A stretch of DNA of 7,306 bases from Candidatus Avimonoglobus intestinipullorum (lineage in GTDB: Bacteria; Bacillota; Clostridia; UBA1381), in contig DVND01000134.1 in NCBI GenBank assembly GCA_018714645.1, forward strand, positions 1 through 7,306. Reading direction: 5' to 3'. Of the stretch, positions 1 through 6,395 are shown piece after piece. Each line of letters starts with the position of its first letter. The first letter of the stretch is position 1. Under the pieces are notes generated by a model, which ran no database searches, was not told the DNA's origin, and saw nothing but the letters and a program-made list of their open reading frames with translations. A program made the translations under genes and the position numbers.

Positions 1-1772
1 TTCTTTACAATTGCAATAGATAACTCATCCAACTGCTTCTGATCCACAACATCCGGCGCATTTGTCATCAATTCCGATGCATTCTGCACCTTCGGGAAAG
101 CGATCACATCTTTAATGTTGTCGCAGCCTGTCAACAGCATGACCAAACGGTCCAATCCGTATGCCATGCCGCCATGGGGCGGCGTGCCGTATTTGAAGGC
201 TTCCAGCAGATATCCGAACCGCGCCCAGGCTTCCTCCTGAGAAAAGCCCAGCGTCTCAAACATCTTTTGCTGCAAATCGGAATTATAAATCCGGATGCTG
301 CCGCCGCCTGCTTCGCAGCCGTTGATGACAATATCATATGCCTTTGCCCGCACCTTTTCCGGCGCGGTGTTCAGCAGCGCAATATCCTCGTCCATCGGCG
401 CTGTAAAGGGATGATGCTTTGCAGTAAACCGTCCTTCCTCTTCGCTGTATTCCAACAGCGGAAATTCCGTTACCCACAATAAATCAAATTGACTGCCGTC
501 AATTAAATTCAATTTTTTCGCCACTTCCAGGCGCAATGCGCCCAGGGAATCGAAAACGACCTCGTTCTGATCTGCCACAAAAACAAGCAAATCGCCGGTT
601 TCACCCTTTACAGCATCAATGATGGCTGCAATTTCCGCTTCTGTTAAAAATTTTGCAAAGGAGGACTTGTTCCCCTCGGCGCCGATGGACAGCCAAGCAA
701 GCCCCTTTGCCCGGTAGGTTTTAACAAATTCGCCCAGCGCATCAATTTCTTTTCGGCTGAAGCGTTCCGCGCCGCCTTTGATATTGATACCGCGGACGCT
801 GCCGCCGCTTACAACCGCGCCGGAAAAGACTTTAAACCCGCAGTTTTTCACAATTTCAGAAATATCCTGTAATTCCAGCCCAAACCTGGTATCCGGCTTA
901 TCAGAACCAAACCGTTCCATCGCTTCCTGATACCGGATCTGCCGCAGCGGCAACTTGATTTCTTTTCCCAAGATGTCCTTGAACAGCTTTGCGATAAACT
1001 GCTCATTGATATGCATGACGTCCTCCGCTTCGACAAAGGACATCTCCAAATCGATCTGTGTAAATTCAGGCTGGCGGTCTGCCCGCAAATCCTCATCCCG
1101 GAAGCATTTTGCAATCTGGAAATAGCGGTCCATACCTGCAACCATCAGCAATTGCTTGTACTGCTGGGGTGATTGGGGCAACGCGTAAAATTTCCCCGGA
1201 TGCACCCGGCTGGGAACCAGATAATCCCGCGCGCCCTCCGGCGTGCTCTTCATCAGCACCGGCGTTTCAATTTCAAGGAACCCATTTTCAGAATAGAAAT
1301 TCCGCGCAATTTGCGCAATTTTATGGCGGATAATCAAGTTATGCTGTAAATCCGGCCGGCGTAAATCCAGATATCTAAATTTGAGCCGGTTTTCATCCTT
1401 GACGTTGGAATGCTCTTCGATGGCAAACGGCGGCGTTTCCGCCTTGTTCAGAATCCGCAGCTCTGACACTTGGATCTCGATTCGCCCGGTCTTAATTTTA
1501 TCATTGATGGAGGAGCGCAGAACCACCGTTCCGCGGGCTGCCAGCACAAACTCGTTCCGCACGGTCTGGGCTTTTTCAAAGGCCTCTTTGGAAAGCGCTT
1601 CTGCAAAGGACAGCTGCACGATGCCGCTGATGTCGCGCAAATCAATGAACGTCAGCGCGCCGAGCTGGCGGTAGGTCTGCGTCCACCCCATCACGACGAC
1701 CTCCTGCCCAATGTGCTCCTCGCCCAGCTCGGCGCAGCGGTGCGTCCGTTTCATGCCATGTAGTGTTTCCAT
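1..1772 (-). CDS. aspS: Aspartate--tRNA ligase (AspRS), bacterial type, 3' end cut by window edge
   Basis: Class II synthetase that charges tRNA-Asp with aspartate in the cytoplasm. The reading frame is open for 590 codons to the window edge. It shows an N-terminal OB-fold anticodon-binding domain (about residues 12–110), a class II core with YLDLRRP (134–140), TPEGARDYLVPSR (177–189), motif 2 FRDEDLRADRQPEFTQID (224–241) and motif 3 around AYGLDRLVMLL (537–547), and the bacteria-specific GAD insertion (about 300–410). AspRS of E. coli is 590 residues, and the visible end (LDELSIAIVK) matches the family C-terminus, so only a few codons should be missing. The ATG at 1772 is chosen because METLHGMKRTH fits the clostridial N-terminal pattern and AAGGGGG lies 8 nt upstream; an in-frame ATG at 1754 is the alternative. 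It directly follows hisS with no gap. The OB-fold is somewhat divergent: TYRQLG (33–38) replaces the usual RRRDLG-type stretch. Family identity is certain; tRNA-Asp versus Asp/Asn specificity is not resolved. Confidence 0.97.
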   Translation of the reverse strand, partial: METLHGMKRTHRCAELGEEHIGQEVVVMGWTQTYRQLGALTFIDLRDISGIVQLSFAEALSKEAFEKAQTVRNEFVLAARGTVVLRSSINDKIKTGRIEIQVSELRILNKAETPPFAIEEHSNVKDENRLKFRYLDLRRPDLQHNLIIRHKIAQIARNFYSENGFLEIETPVLMKSTPEGARDYLVPSRVHPGKFYALPQSPQQYKQLLMVAGMDRYFQIAKCFRDEDLRADRQPEFTQIDLEMSFVEAEDVMHINEQFIAKLFKDILGKEIKLPLRQIRYQEAMERFGSDKPDTRFGLELQDISEIVKNCGFKVFSGAVVSGGSVRGINIKGGAERFSRKEIDALGEFVKTYRAKGLAWLSIGAEGNKSSFAKFLTEAEIAAIIDAVKGETGDLLVFVADQNEVVFDSLGALRLEVAKKLNLIDGSQFDLLWVTEFPLLEYSEEEGRFTAKHHPFTAPMDEDIALLNTAPEKVRAKAYDIVINGCEAGGGSIRIYNSDLQQKMFETLGFSQEEAWARFGYLLEAFKYGTPPHGGMAYGLDRLVMLLTGCDNIKDVIAFPKVQNASELMTNAPDVVDQKQLDELSIAIVK

Positions 1773-3023
1773 TTATTTTTCCCCCTTAATAAATTCAGAA
1801 ATTGCATCGATTGCCACTTCCTGCTGCGCGCCGGTCTGCATGTTTTTCAGCTGCACGATGCCGGTATCAATTTCGTTATCCCCGATGACCACGCTGTATT
1901 TGCAGTGCAACTTGTCGGCGTATTTCATCTGCGGCTTTAACCCGCGCTTCATGTGGTCGGTTTCAGTTTTGACGCCGCTATTGCGCAAATCAAACACCAA
2001 TTTTTGCACGTACTGCGCGGCGCGGCCGCCCAACGGCGCAACGTATAAATCCAGGCCGTTTTCCTTTGGGATCACAACGCCTGTTTCATCCAGGCGGATC
2101 AGCAGCCGCTCGATACCCAATGCAAATCCAATCCCGGGCGTCGGGTCGCCGCCGAACTCCTCAATCAGCCCGTCATACCGCCCGCCGCCGCAGATGGTAA
2201 ACGGCCCGCTAATGATTTCAAATACCGTTTTTGTATAGTAATCCAGACCGCGGACAATGCCGGGATCTATTTCAAATTGAATGCCAATTGTACGCAGCGT
2301 AGCTTTTAATTCCTCAAAATGCGCCCGGCAATCCTCACAGATATAGTCTAAAAGCACCGGCGCATCCTTGCCCAATTCCCGGCACACTTCCGATTTACAG
2401 TCCAAAATCCGCAGCGGGTTGCGCTCAAACCGGTCTTGGCAGGTGGAGCACAGTTGGTCCAGCTTTGGGCGGAAATAGTCCTTTAAAATTTCGTTGTATT
2501 TTTTCCGGCAGGACGGGCAGCCGATGCTGTTGATGTGCACGGTTAAATCCGACAGGCCGACATTTTTTAAGAACGCCAGCGCCAGGGAAATGACCTCTGC
2601 ATCAATTGACGGACCCTTAGCCCCAAAAACTTCCACGCCCAGCTGGTGGAATTCCCTGAGGCGCCCCTTCTGTTTATTCTCATAGCGGAAACAGGCCACG
2701 TCGTAATAGGTTTTCATGGGAAGCGGCATAGAAAACAGCCCGTTCTGCAGAAAGCTCCGGGCCACAGAAGCCGTCCCCTCGGGCCGCAGTGTCACGCTCC
2801 GACCGCCTTTATCCAAAAAGGTGTACATCTGCTTCTGCACCACATCCGTCGTGTCCCCGACGCCCCGCTCAAATAATTCCGTATGCTCAAAGGTCGGCAC
2901 GCGGATTTCGCTGTAGCCGAAATTATCGCATACCTCTCTGAAATTCCGTTCAATAAACTGCCATCTGTAGCTGTTCTGCGGCAGCAAATCCTCGGTACCC
3001 TTCGGCGCCTTTGTAATCAACAT
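1773..3023 (-). CDS. hisS: Histidine--tRNA ligase (HisRS)
   Basis: Class II synthetase charging tRNA-His, normally a cytoplasmic homodimer. The 416-residue product has a typical length. Visible motifs: N-terminal KAPKGTEDLLP, the motif 1 region FEHTELFERGVGDTTD (45–60), TLRPEGT (78–84), motif 2 FRYENKQKGRLREFHQ (112–127), HisA RGLDYYT (258–264), HisB GGGRYDGL (279–286), motif 3 PGIGFALGIERL (296–307) and a C-terminal HGTP-type anticodon-binding domain (about 325–416). Between motif 2 and HisA lies an insertion with eight cysteines in pairs (169/172, 192/195, 209/214, 229/232), which looks metal-binding; similar cysteines occur in other clostridial HisRS. The ATG at 3023 is preferred because AGGAG sits 10 nt upstream. 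An in-frame GTG at 3032 would add three residues but lies only 1 nt from that site and about 10 nt from the predicted transcription start. First gene of a hisS–aspS operon. Confidence 0.97.
   Translation of the reverse strand: MLITKAPKGTEDLLPQNSYRWQFIERNFREVCDNFGYSEIRVPTFEHTELFERGVGDTTDVVQKQMYTFLDKGGRSVTLRPEGTASVARSFLQNGLFSMPLPMKTYYDVACFRYENKQKGRLREFHQLGVEVFGAKGPSIDAEVISLALAFLKNVGLSDLTVHINSIGCPSCRKKYNEILKDYFRPKLDQLCSTCQDRFERNPLRILDCKSEVCRELGKDAPVLLDYICEDCRAHFEELKATLRTIGIQFEIDPGIVRGLDYYTKTVFEIISGPFTICGGGRYDGLIEEFGGDPTPGIGFALGIERLLIRLDETGVVIPKENGLDLYVAPLGGRAAQYVQKLVFDLRNSGVKTETDHMKRGLKPQMKYADKLHCKYSVVIGDNEIDTGIVQLKNMQTGAQQEVAIDAISEFIKGEK
1781..1787 (-). promoter_or_regulatory. aspS ribosome binding site inside hisS 3' end
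   Basis: AAGGGGG, read on the minus strand, lies within the last codons of hisS and 8 nt before the aspS ATG at 1772. Because the hisS TAA (1775–1773) abuts the aspS ATG, ribosomes finishing hisS cover this site, so translational coupling is likely. Confidence 0.7.
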
Positions 3024-3033
3024 GTATCTCACG

Positions 3034-3038
3034 CTCCT
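3034..3038 (-). promoter_or_regulatory. hisS ribosome binding site (decides start)
   Basis: AGGAG on the minus strand, 10 nt before ATG 3023 and 1 nt before GTG 3032. The spacing favours the ATG as the real start. Confidence 0.65.
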
Positions 3039-3048
3039 ATGGGTATAT

Positions 3049-3077
3049 ATTCTATAATTTTATGCTGCCGCTGTCAA
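3049..3077 (-). promoter_or_regulatory. Sigma-A-type promoter of the hisS–aspS operon
   Basis: On the minus strand TTGACA (3077–3072) is a perfect -35 box, followed after 17 nt by TAGAAT (3054–3049), one mismatch from the TATAAT consensus. Transcription should start near 3042, giving a leader of about 20 nt that holds just the ribosome binding site. This leaves no room for a T-box or other leader regulator downstream of this promoter. Confidence 0.75.
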
Positions 3078-3090
3078 GGGATAACCGCCG

Positions 3091-3104
3091 GAATTTGTAA
3101 ATTC
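3091..3104. repeat. Short inverted repeat between the divergent promoters
   Basis: GAATTT-GT-AAATTC is a perfect 6-bp inverted repeat with a 2-nt centre. It lies 13 nt upstream of the hisS -35 box and 34 nt upstream of the flippase -35 box. It could be an operator half-site pair, but a repeat this short and AT-rich can arise by chance. Confidence 0.3.
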
Positions 3105-3138
3105 TGCCGTTTATTTTGTGAATTTCTTCCGATAAGTA

Positions 3139-3167
3139 TTGATTCTCATGGCAAAAAGACGTATAAT
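3139..3167 (+). promoter_or_regulatory. Sigma-A-type promoter of the flippase gene
   Basis: TTGATT (3139–3144), 17 nt, TATAAT (3162–3167): a good vegetative promoter with a perfect -10 box. Transcription would start near 3174, about 30 nt before the ATG. No sigma-E-like pair is evident here, which favours vegetative rather than mother-cell-only expression. Confidence 0.7.
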
Positions 3168-3204
3168 AAGAAATATTGTGAAAATTTGAAAGGATACGTA
3201 CAGC

Positions 3205-4929
3205 ATGGAAAAAAAGGCAAAAAAACAATCGTTTATGATCAATGTATCGATCATCCTGCTTGCGCAGATTGCCGTAAAAATCCTGGGCATGGTATACCGC
3301 ATGGTCATCACCAATATTGGCGGGTTCGGGGATCAGGGGAATGGATACTATAGTTCAGGCTTTCAAGTCTATACCCTGCTTTTGGCAATCTCATCGGTGG
3401 GAATCCCAAACGCCATCTCCAAAATGACGGCGGAGCGCAACGCGCTGGGCGATTATAAAGGCGCGCATAAGATTTTTAAATCTGCATTAGCTTTATTTAC
3501 TATTGTTGGTTTGATAGGTACTTTTCTACTATTTTTTGGTGCTGATTTTATTGCTCAAACCATTATTGGACTGCCAAAAACAAAATATGTGTTAATGGCC
3601 CTCTCCCCCTCCATTCTATTTGTCTGTGTCTCGTCGGTTATCCGCGGGTATTTTACGGGGATGGACAATATGCAGGCGACCAGCAATTCCCAGGTGCTGG
3701 AACAGGTGTTTAAATGCGTCCTGACCATTCTGATTGTGTATTGCATGGCCAAGATCACGATTTTCCCGGATGACCCGGATTCCAACGCCGCGGCGCTGGC
3801 GGCCGGTGCGAACTTCGCCACGTCGCTGGCCACGGTTTTAAGCTGTTTGTATCTGTTTGTGTTTTATAAAAAAAGGAAAAAAGCAATTTGGAAAAAGGTG
3901 CGCGGAACCACCGTTCCAACTATTCAAAAACCGTTGGGCGCCATGTTTAAAAGCATCCTGATGATTTCCATCCCCATCTCCCTGGGGGCGATTATTTCCG
4001 CAATCAACCGCATTGTCGATACGGCGACCATTTCACGGGGCATCCAGACGGCGTTTTCCGCGATGATTCCCGCCTATGGGAACACTGCCGCAATCATAAA
4101 CCCGACCATTAGTCAATTAGAAGAAGAAGCCGTGCGCCTGGCTGGCGTTCTTTCCAAAAGCGACACGCTGATTAACCTCCCCATCGCCATGAATATTGCC
4201 TTTGCCACGGTTCTGGTCCCATCTATTTCCGGGGCGCTGGCGGTTGGTAATAAAAAGGAAGCGTCGGAAAAAGTAACCTATTCCCTGCTGATTTCCATAT
4301 TGCTGATTTTGCCCTGTGCAGTGGGATATATTGCGCTTGCCCAGCCGATTTATCAAATTTTATATCCAAATGCCCAGTTGGGTTATGATTTGCTGCAAAT
4401 CAGTGCGGTCGCCTTGATCTTCATTGCGCTGAACCAGACCATTTCCGGCTCCCTGCAGGGGATCGGGAAAATATATGCGCCCGCAACAGGCCTTTTAATC
4501 GGCTGCATTGTAAAATTTATATTAAACGTCATCCTGATCCGCCAGCCGCAAATCAACATTTACGGCGCGCCGATCAGTTCCATTGTGTGCCAAGTGATTT
4601 CCTTCTCCTATGGCTTTACAGTCTTGTCAAAGCAACTCAGCTTAAAGCTTACATTGGGGAAATATGTGCTGAAGCCGCTGCTGGCTGCGGGTATCATGGG
4701 GGGCGTCGCACTTGGGGTATACAAAGCGGCAATACTTGGCTTGGGCGCTCTGATTTCCTCCGCCTTTATATTAAACCTTATTACCACGCTTCTGGCGATC
4801 CTTATCGCGGCGGTTGTGTATTTCATTTTGGTCGCATGCTTTAGAATCTTATCTGCGCATGAGATTGAAATGCTGCCCATGGGGCGGAAGCTGCTGGCTG
4901 TCCTGAAAAAAACGGGGCTTTATAAATAA
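3205..4929 (+). CDS. MurJ/SpoVB-type lipid-linked oligosaccharide flippase (polysaccharide biosynthesis protein family)
   Basis: A 574-residue polytopic membrane protein with about 14 hydrophobic segments from residue 11 to 547. It belongs to the MATE-like MVF/Polysacc_synt group that includes Bacillus subtilis SpoVB and YtgP (MurJ), which flip lipid II or related lipid-linked precursors across the cytoplasmic membrane. Supporting stretches: ILGMVYRMVI (26–35), YTLLLAISSVGIPNAISKM (56–74), GDYKGAHKIFKSAL (82–95), RGYFTGMDNMQATSNSQVLEQV (147–168, written here as a family signature), DTLINLPIAMNIAFATVLVP (320–339) and the NQTISGSLQGIGK region (410–422). The N-terminal part reads closer to YtgP than to SpoVB, and the sigma-A-like promoter suggests a vegetative role, but I cannot choose between a MurJ orthologue and a spore-cortex flippase. 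GAAAGGA lies 10 nt before the ATG. Codons 90–118 are strongly AT-rich at third positions, unlike the rest of the gene. It is divergent from hisS and convergent with spoVAE. Confidence 0.9.
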   Translation: MEKKAKKQSFMINVSIILLAQIAVKILGMVYRMVITNIGGFGDQGNGYYSSGFQVYTLLLAISSVGIPNAISKMTAERNALGDYKGAHKIFKSALALFTIVGLIGTFLLFFGADFIAQTIIGLPKTKYVLMALSPSILFVCVSSVIRGYFTGMDNMQATSNSQVLEQVFKCVLTILIVYCMAKITIFPDDPDSNAAALAAGANFATSLATVLSCLYLFVFYKKRKKAIWKKVRGTTVPTIQKPLGAMFKSILMISIPISLGAIISAINRIVDTATISRGIQTAFSAMIPAYGNTAAIINPTISQLEEEAVRLAGVLSKSDTLINLPIAMNIAFATVLVPSISGALAVGNKKEASEKVTYSLLISILLILPCAVGYIALAQPIYQILYPNAQLGYDLLQISAVALIFIALNQTISGSLQGIGKIYAPATGLLIGCIVKFILNVILIRQPQINIYGAPISSIVCQVISFSYGFTVLSKQLSLKLTLGKYVLKPLLAAGIMGGVALGVYKAAILGLGALISSAFILNLITTLLAILIAAVVYFILVACFRILSAHEIEMLPMGRKLLAVLKKTGLYK

Positions 4930-4941
4930 ACCCCGTCTTTT
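4912..4941 (+). terminator. Hairpin terminator overlapping the flippase 3' end (probably bidirectional)
   Basis: Stem ACGGGG (4912–4917) with CCCCGT (4931–4936), extended by TTTA (4919–4922) with TAAA (4927–4930) around a bulged C, then CTTTT. The stem includes the flippase stop codon. On the minus strand the same hairpin is followed by seven T residues, so it can also end spoVAE transcripts. Confidence 0.7.
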
Positions 4942-4969
4942 GGTGCAAAAAACGTTTTTTACAGCAAAT

Positions 4970-4996
4970 AAAAAGGATGCGGCTTGCATCCTTTTT
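4970..4996. terminator. Symmetric bidirectional terminator between convergent genes
   Basis: Perfect 11-bp stem, AAAAAGGATGC (4970–4980) and GCATCCTTTTT (4986–4996), with a 5-nt GGCTT loop. The A/T flanks give a U-tract in either direction. The right arm overlaps the last two bases of the spoVAE stop codon. Confidence 0.85.
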
Positions 4997-5351
4997 AACT
5001 GTTGGGCTTAGGCTTGAAAATCAGCGCCGCCAGGAATCCGAAAATAATTGCCGCCGAAATCCCCGCCGCCCCGGCAGTGATGCCTCCGGTGAAAATCCCG
5101 ATGACGCCGTGCTCCGCAACGGCTTTTTTTACGCCGTTTGCCAGCGTATATCCAAATCCCGTCAAGGGGATGGTCGCGCCGGCGCCGGCAAAATTGACCA
5201 GTTTTTCATACCAGCCGAAAATCTGCAGGGCGACGCCCAGCACCACATAAGAAACCAGGATCCGTGCAGGCGTCAGTTTTGTTTTATCAATGAGGATCTG
5301 CCCGACGACGCAGATCAATCCCCCCACGATAAATGCCTTTAAATAATCCAT
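4995..5351 (-). CDS. spoVAE: Stage V sporulation protein AE (SpoVAE/SpoVAEb)
   Basis: A 118-residue integral membrane protein; SpoVAEb proteins are about 116 residues. It is a component of the SpoVA complex in the spore inner membrane, which takes up dipicolinic acid with calcium during sporulation and lets it out at germination. Hydrophobic segments lie at about 6–21, 28–47 and 82–112, and the strongly conserved loop AGAGATIPLTGFGYTLANG is at 55–73. The ATG at 5351 has GAGGAGG 8 nt upstream and begins 15 nt after the spoVAD stop, so the two are co-transcribed. It is the last gene of the operon and is followed by two hairpin terminators. No truncation or frameshift is visible. SpoVAC, its presumed channel partner, is not next to it here. 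Confidence 0.93.
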   Translation of the reverse strand: MDYLKAFIVGGLICVVGQILIDKTKLTPARILVSYVVLGVALQIFGWYEKLVNFAGAGATIPLTGFGYTLANGVKKAVAEHGVIGIFTGGITAGAAGISAAIIFGFLAALIFKPKPNS

Positions 5352-5366
5352 ATCAAACGCCTCCTC

Positions 5367-6380
5367 TTATAATTCTGTTGTGATTGCCAGCGCGTGGGCG
5401 ATAGCAGGGATGGACTCCCCCTGCTGAATGGTGATGGTGTTCATCAGTGCGCCGGTTGCCATAACAAGGATCCGCTTATACGTCCCTTTTTTCAATTCTT
5501 TATAGATGTTTCCGCAGAACACGCTTCCGCAGCAGCCGCAGCCGCTTCCGCCCGCATGGACATCCTGCTCCTTGATGTCAAAAATCATTTTGCCGCAGTC
5601 GTTGTGGTTGGGATAGATGTTATAGCCTTTCTGGTTCATCAAATCCGTCAGAATATCGGAACCGATTACACCCAGGTCACCGGTCAAAATCAGATCATAG
5701 TCCGAGGGGGAAAACCCCGTGTCCTCAAAATGCGCCGTCAGCGTATCCACTGCGGCCGGCGCCATTGCGCCGCCCATGTTGTTCAAATCACTGATGCCCA
5801 TGTCCACTATTTTCCCTGTGGTGGCGTGGGTGATAAACGGGCCGCTGCCGTCGCCTGTCAGAATGGCACAGCCTGCCCCGGTAACCGTCCATTGGGCGGA
5901 CGGCGTCCGCTGTCCTCCGTATTCCAGGGGAAAACGGAACTGCTTTTCTGCGGAACAGAAATGGCTGGAGGTCAGGCACATGGATTTTTCTGAGAATCCG
6001 CCCCCGATGAGCATCGCGCCCAGCGTCATACTCTCCACCATTGTGGAGCATGCGCCGTACAGGCCGAAAAAGGGGATTCCCAGCTCCCGCATGGCGTAAT
6101 GGGAGCTGACGCATTGGTTCATCAAATCTCCCGCAAAAACATAACTGATGTCCTGTGCGGTCAGTTTTGCTTTGGCCAGCGCCATGTTGGCGACCTCCCG
6201 CTGCAGCTTGATCTCTGCCTTTTCCCAGGAGTCTTCCCCCCAATAATCATCCTTCAGAACTTGGTCAAAATAAGCTTTCAGCGGCCCTTCCCCTTCTTTT
6301 TTCCCGCCGATGCTGGCGGTTTCCAAAATGGAAACGGGGTTCTCAAATTTTACTGTTTGTTTTCCAATCCGTTGATCCAT
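5367..6380 (-). CDS. spoVAD: Stage V sporulation protein AD (SpoVAD)
   Basis: Soluble thiolase-fold protein of the SpoVA complex; in Bacillus it binds dipicolinic acid directly and sits on the SpoVA membrane channel. The product is 337 residues against about 338 in B. subtilis. Conserved stretches include GKQTVKFENPV (6–16), FAGDLMNQCVSSHY (82–95), GACST (109–113, the thiolase-like nucleophile position), EYGGQRTPSAQWTVTGAG (153–170), MGGAMAPAAVDT (202–213), DLILTGDLGVIGSDIL (229–244), NHNDCGKMI (258–266) and AGGSGCGCCGSV (276–287). The ATG at 6380 is preferred: GAGGAG ends 9 nt upstream, whereas in-frame GTGs at 6389 and 6386 lie against that site. The ribosome binding site overlaps the stop codon of the SLH gene, so the two are likely translated from one mRNA. 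It contains ten cysteines, several near the C-terminus (281, 283, 284, 289). spoVAC, the usual upstream gene, is absent at this position. Confidence 0.96.
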   Translation of the reverse strand: MDQRIGKQTVKFENPVSILETASIGGKKEGEGPLKAYFDQVLKDDYWGEDSWEKAEIKLQREVANMALAKAKLTAQDISYVFAGDLMNQCVSSHYAMRELGIPFFGLYGACSTMVESMTLGAMLIGGGFSEKSMCLTSSHFCSAEKQFRFPLEYGGQRTPSAQWTVTGAGCAILTGDGSGPFITHATTGKIVDMGISDLNNMGGAMAPAAVDTLTAHFEDTGFSPSDYDLILTGDLGVIGSDILTDLMNQKGYNIYPNHNDCGKMIFDIKEQDVHAGGSGCGCCGSVFCGNIYKELKKGTYKRILVMATGALMNTITIQQGESIPAIAHALAITTEL

Positions 6381-6389
6381 CTCCACCAC

Positions 6390-6395
6390 TCCTCA
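6390..6395 (-). promoter_or_regulatory. spoVAD ribosome binding site overlapping the SLH gene stop
   Basis: GAGGAG on the minus strand shares its first base pair region with the TGA stop (6395–6393) of the upstream SLH gene and lies 9 nt before ATG 6380. This supports the ATG start and tight coupling of the two genes. Confidence 0.65.

Noticed and set aside
1711..2238. A 175-codon open frame on the plus strand, Ser/Pro/Cys rich
   Set aside because: Antisense to the end of hisS and start of aspS, both unambiguous genes; composition is that of a shadow frame.
3030..3032. GTG 3032 as the hisS start
   Set aside because: It lies 1 nt from the Shine-Dalgarno and about 10 nt from the predicted transcription start; ATG 3023 has correct spacing and matches family N-termini.
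5394..5993. A 199-codon open frame on the plus strand
   Set aside because: It lies wholly antisense to spoVAD, has a low-complexity composition dictated by the opposite strand, and has no recognisable domain or convincing ribosome binding site.
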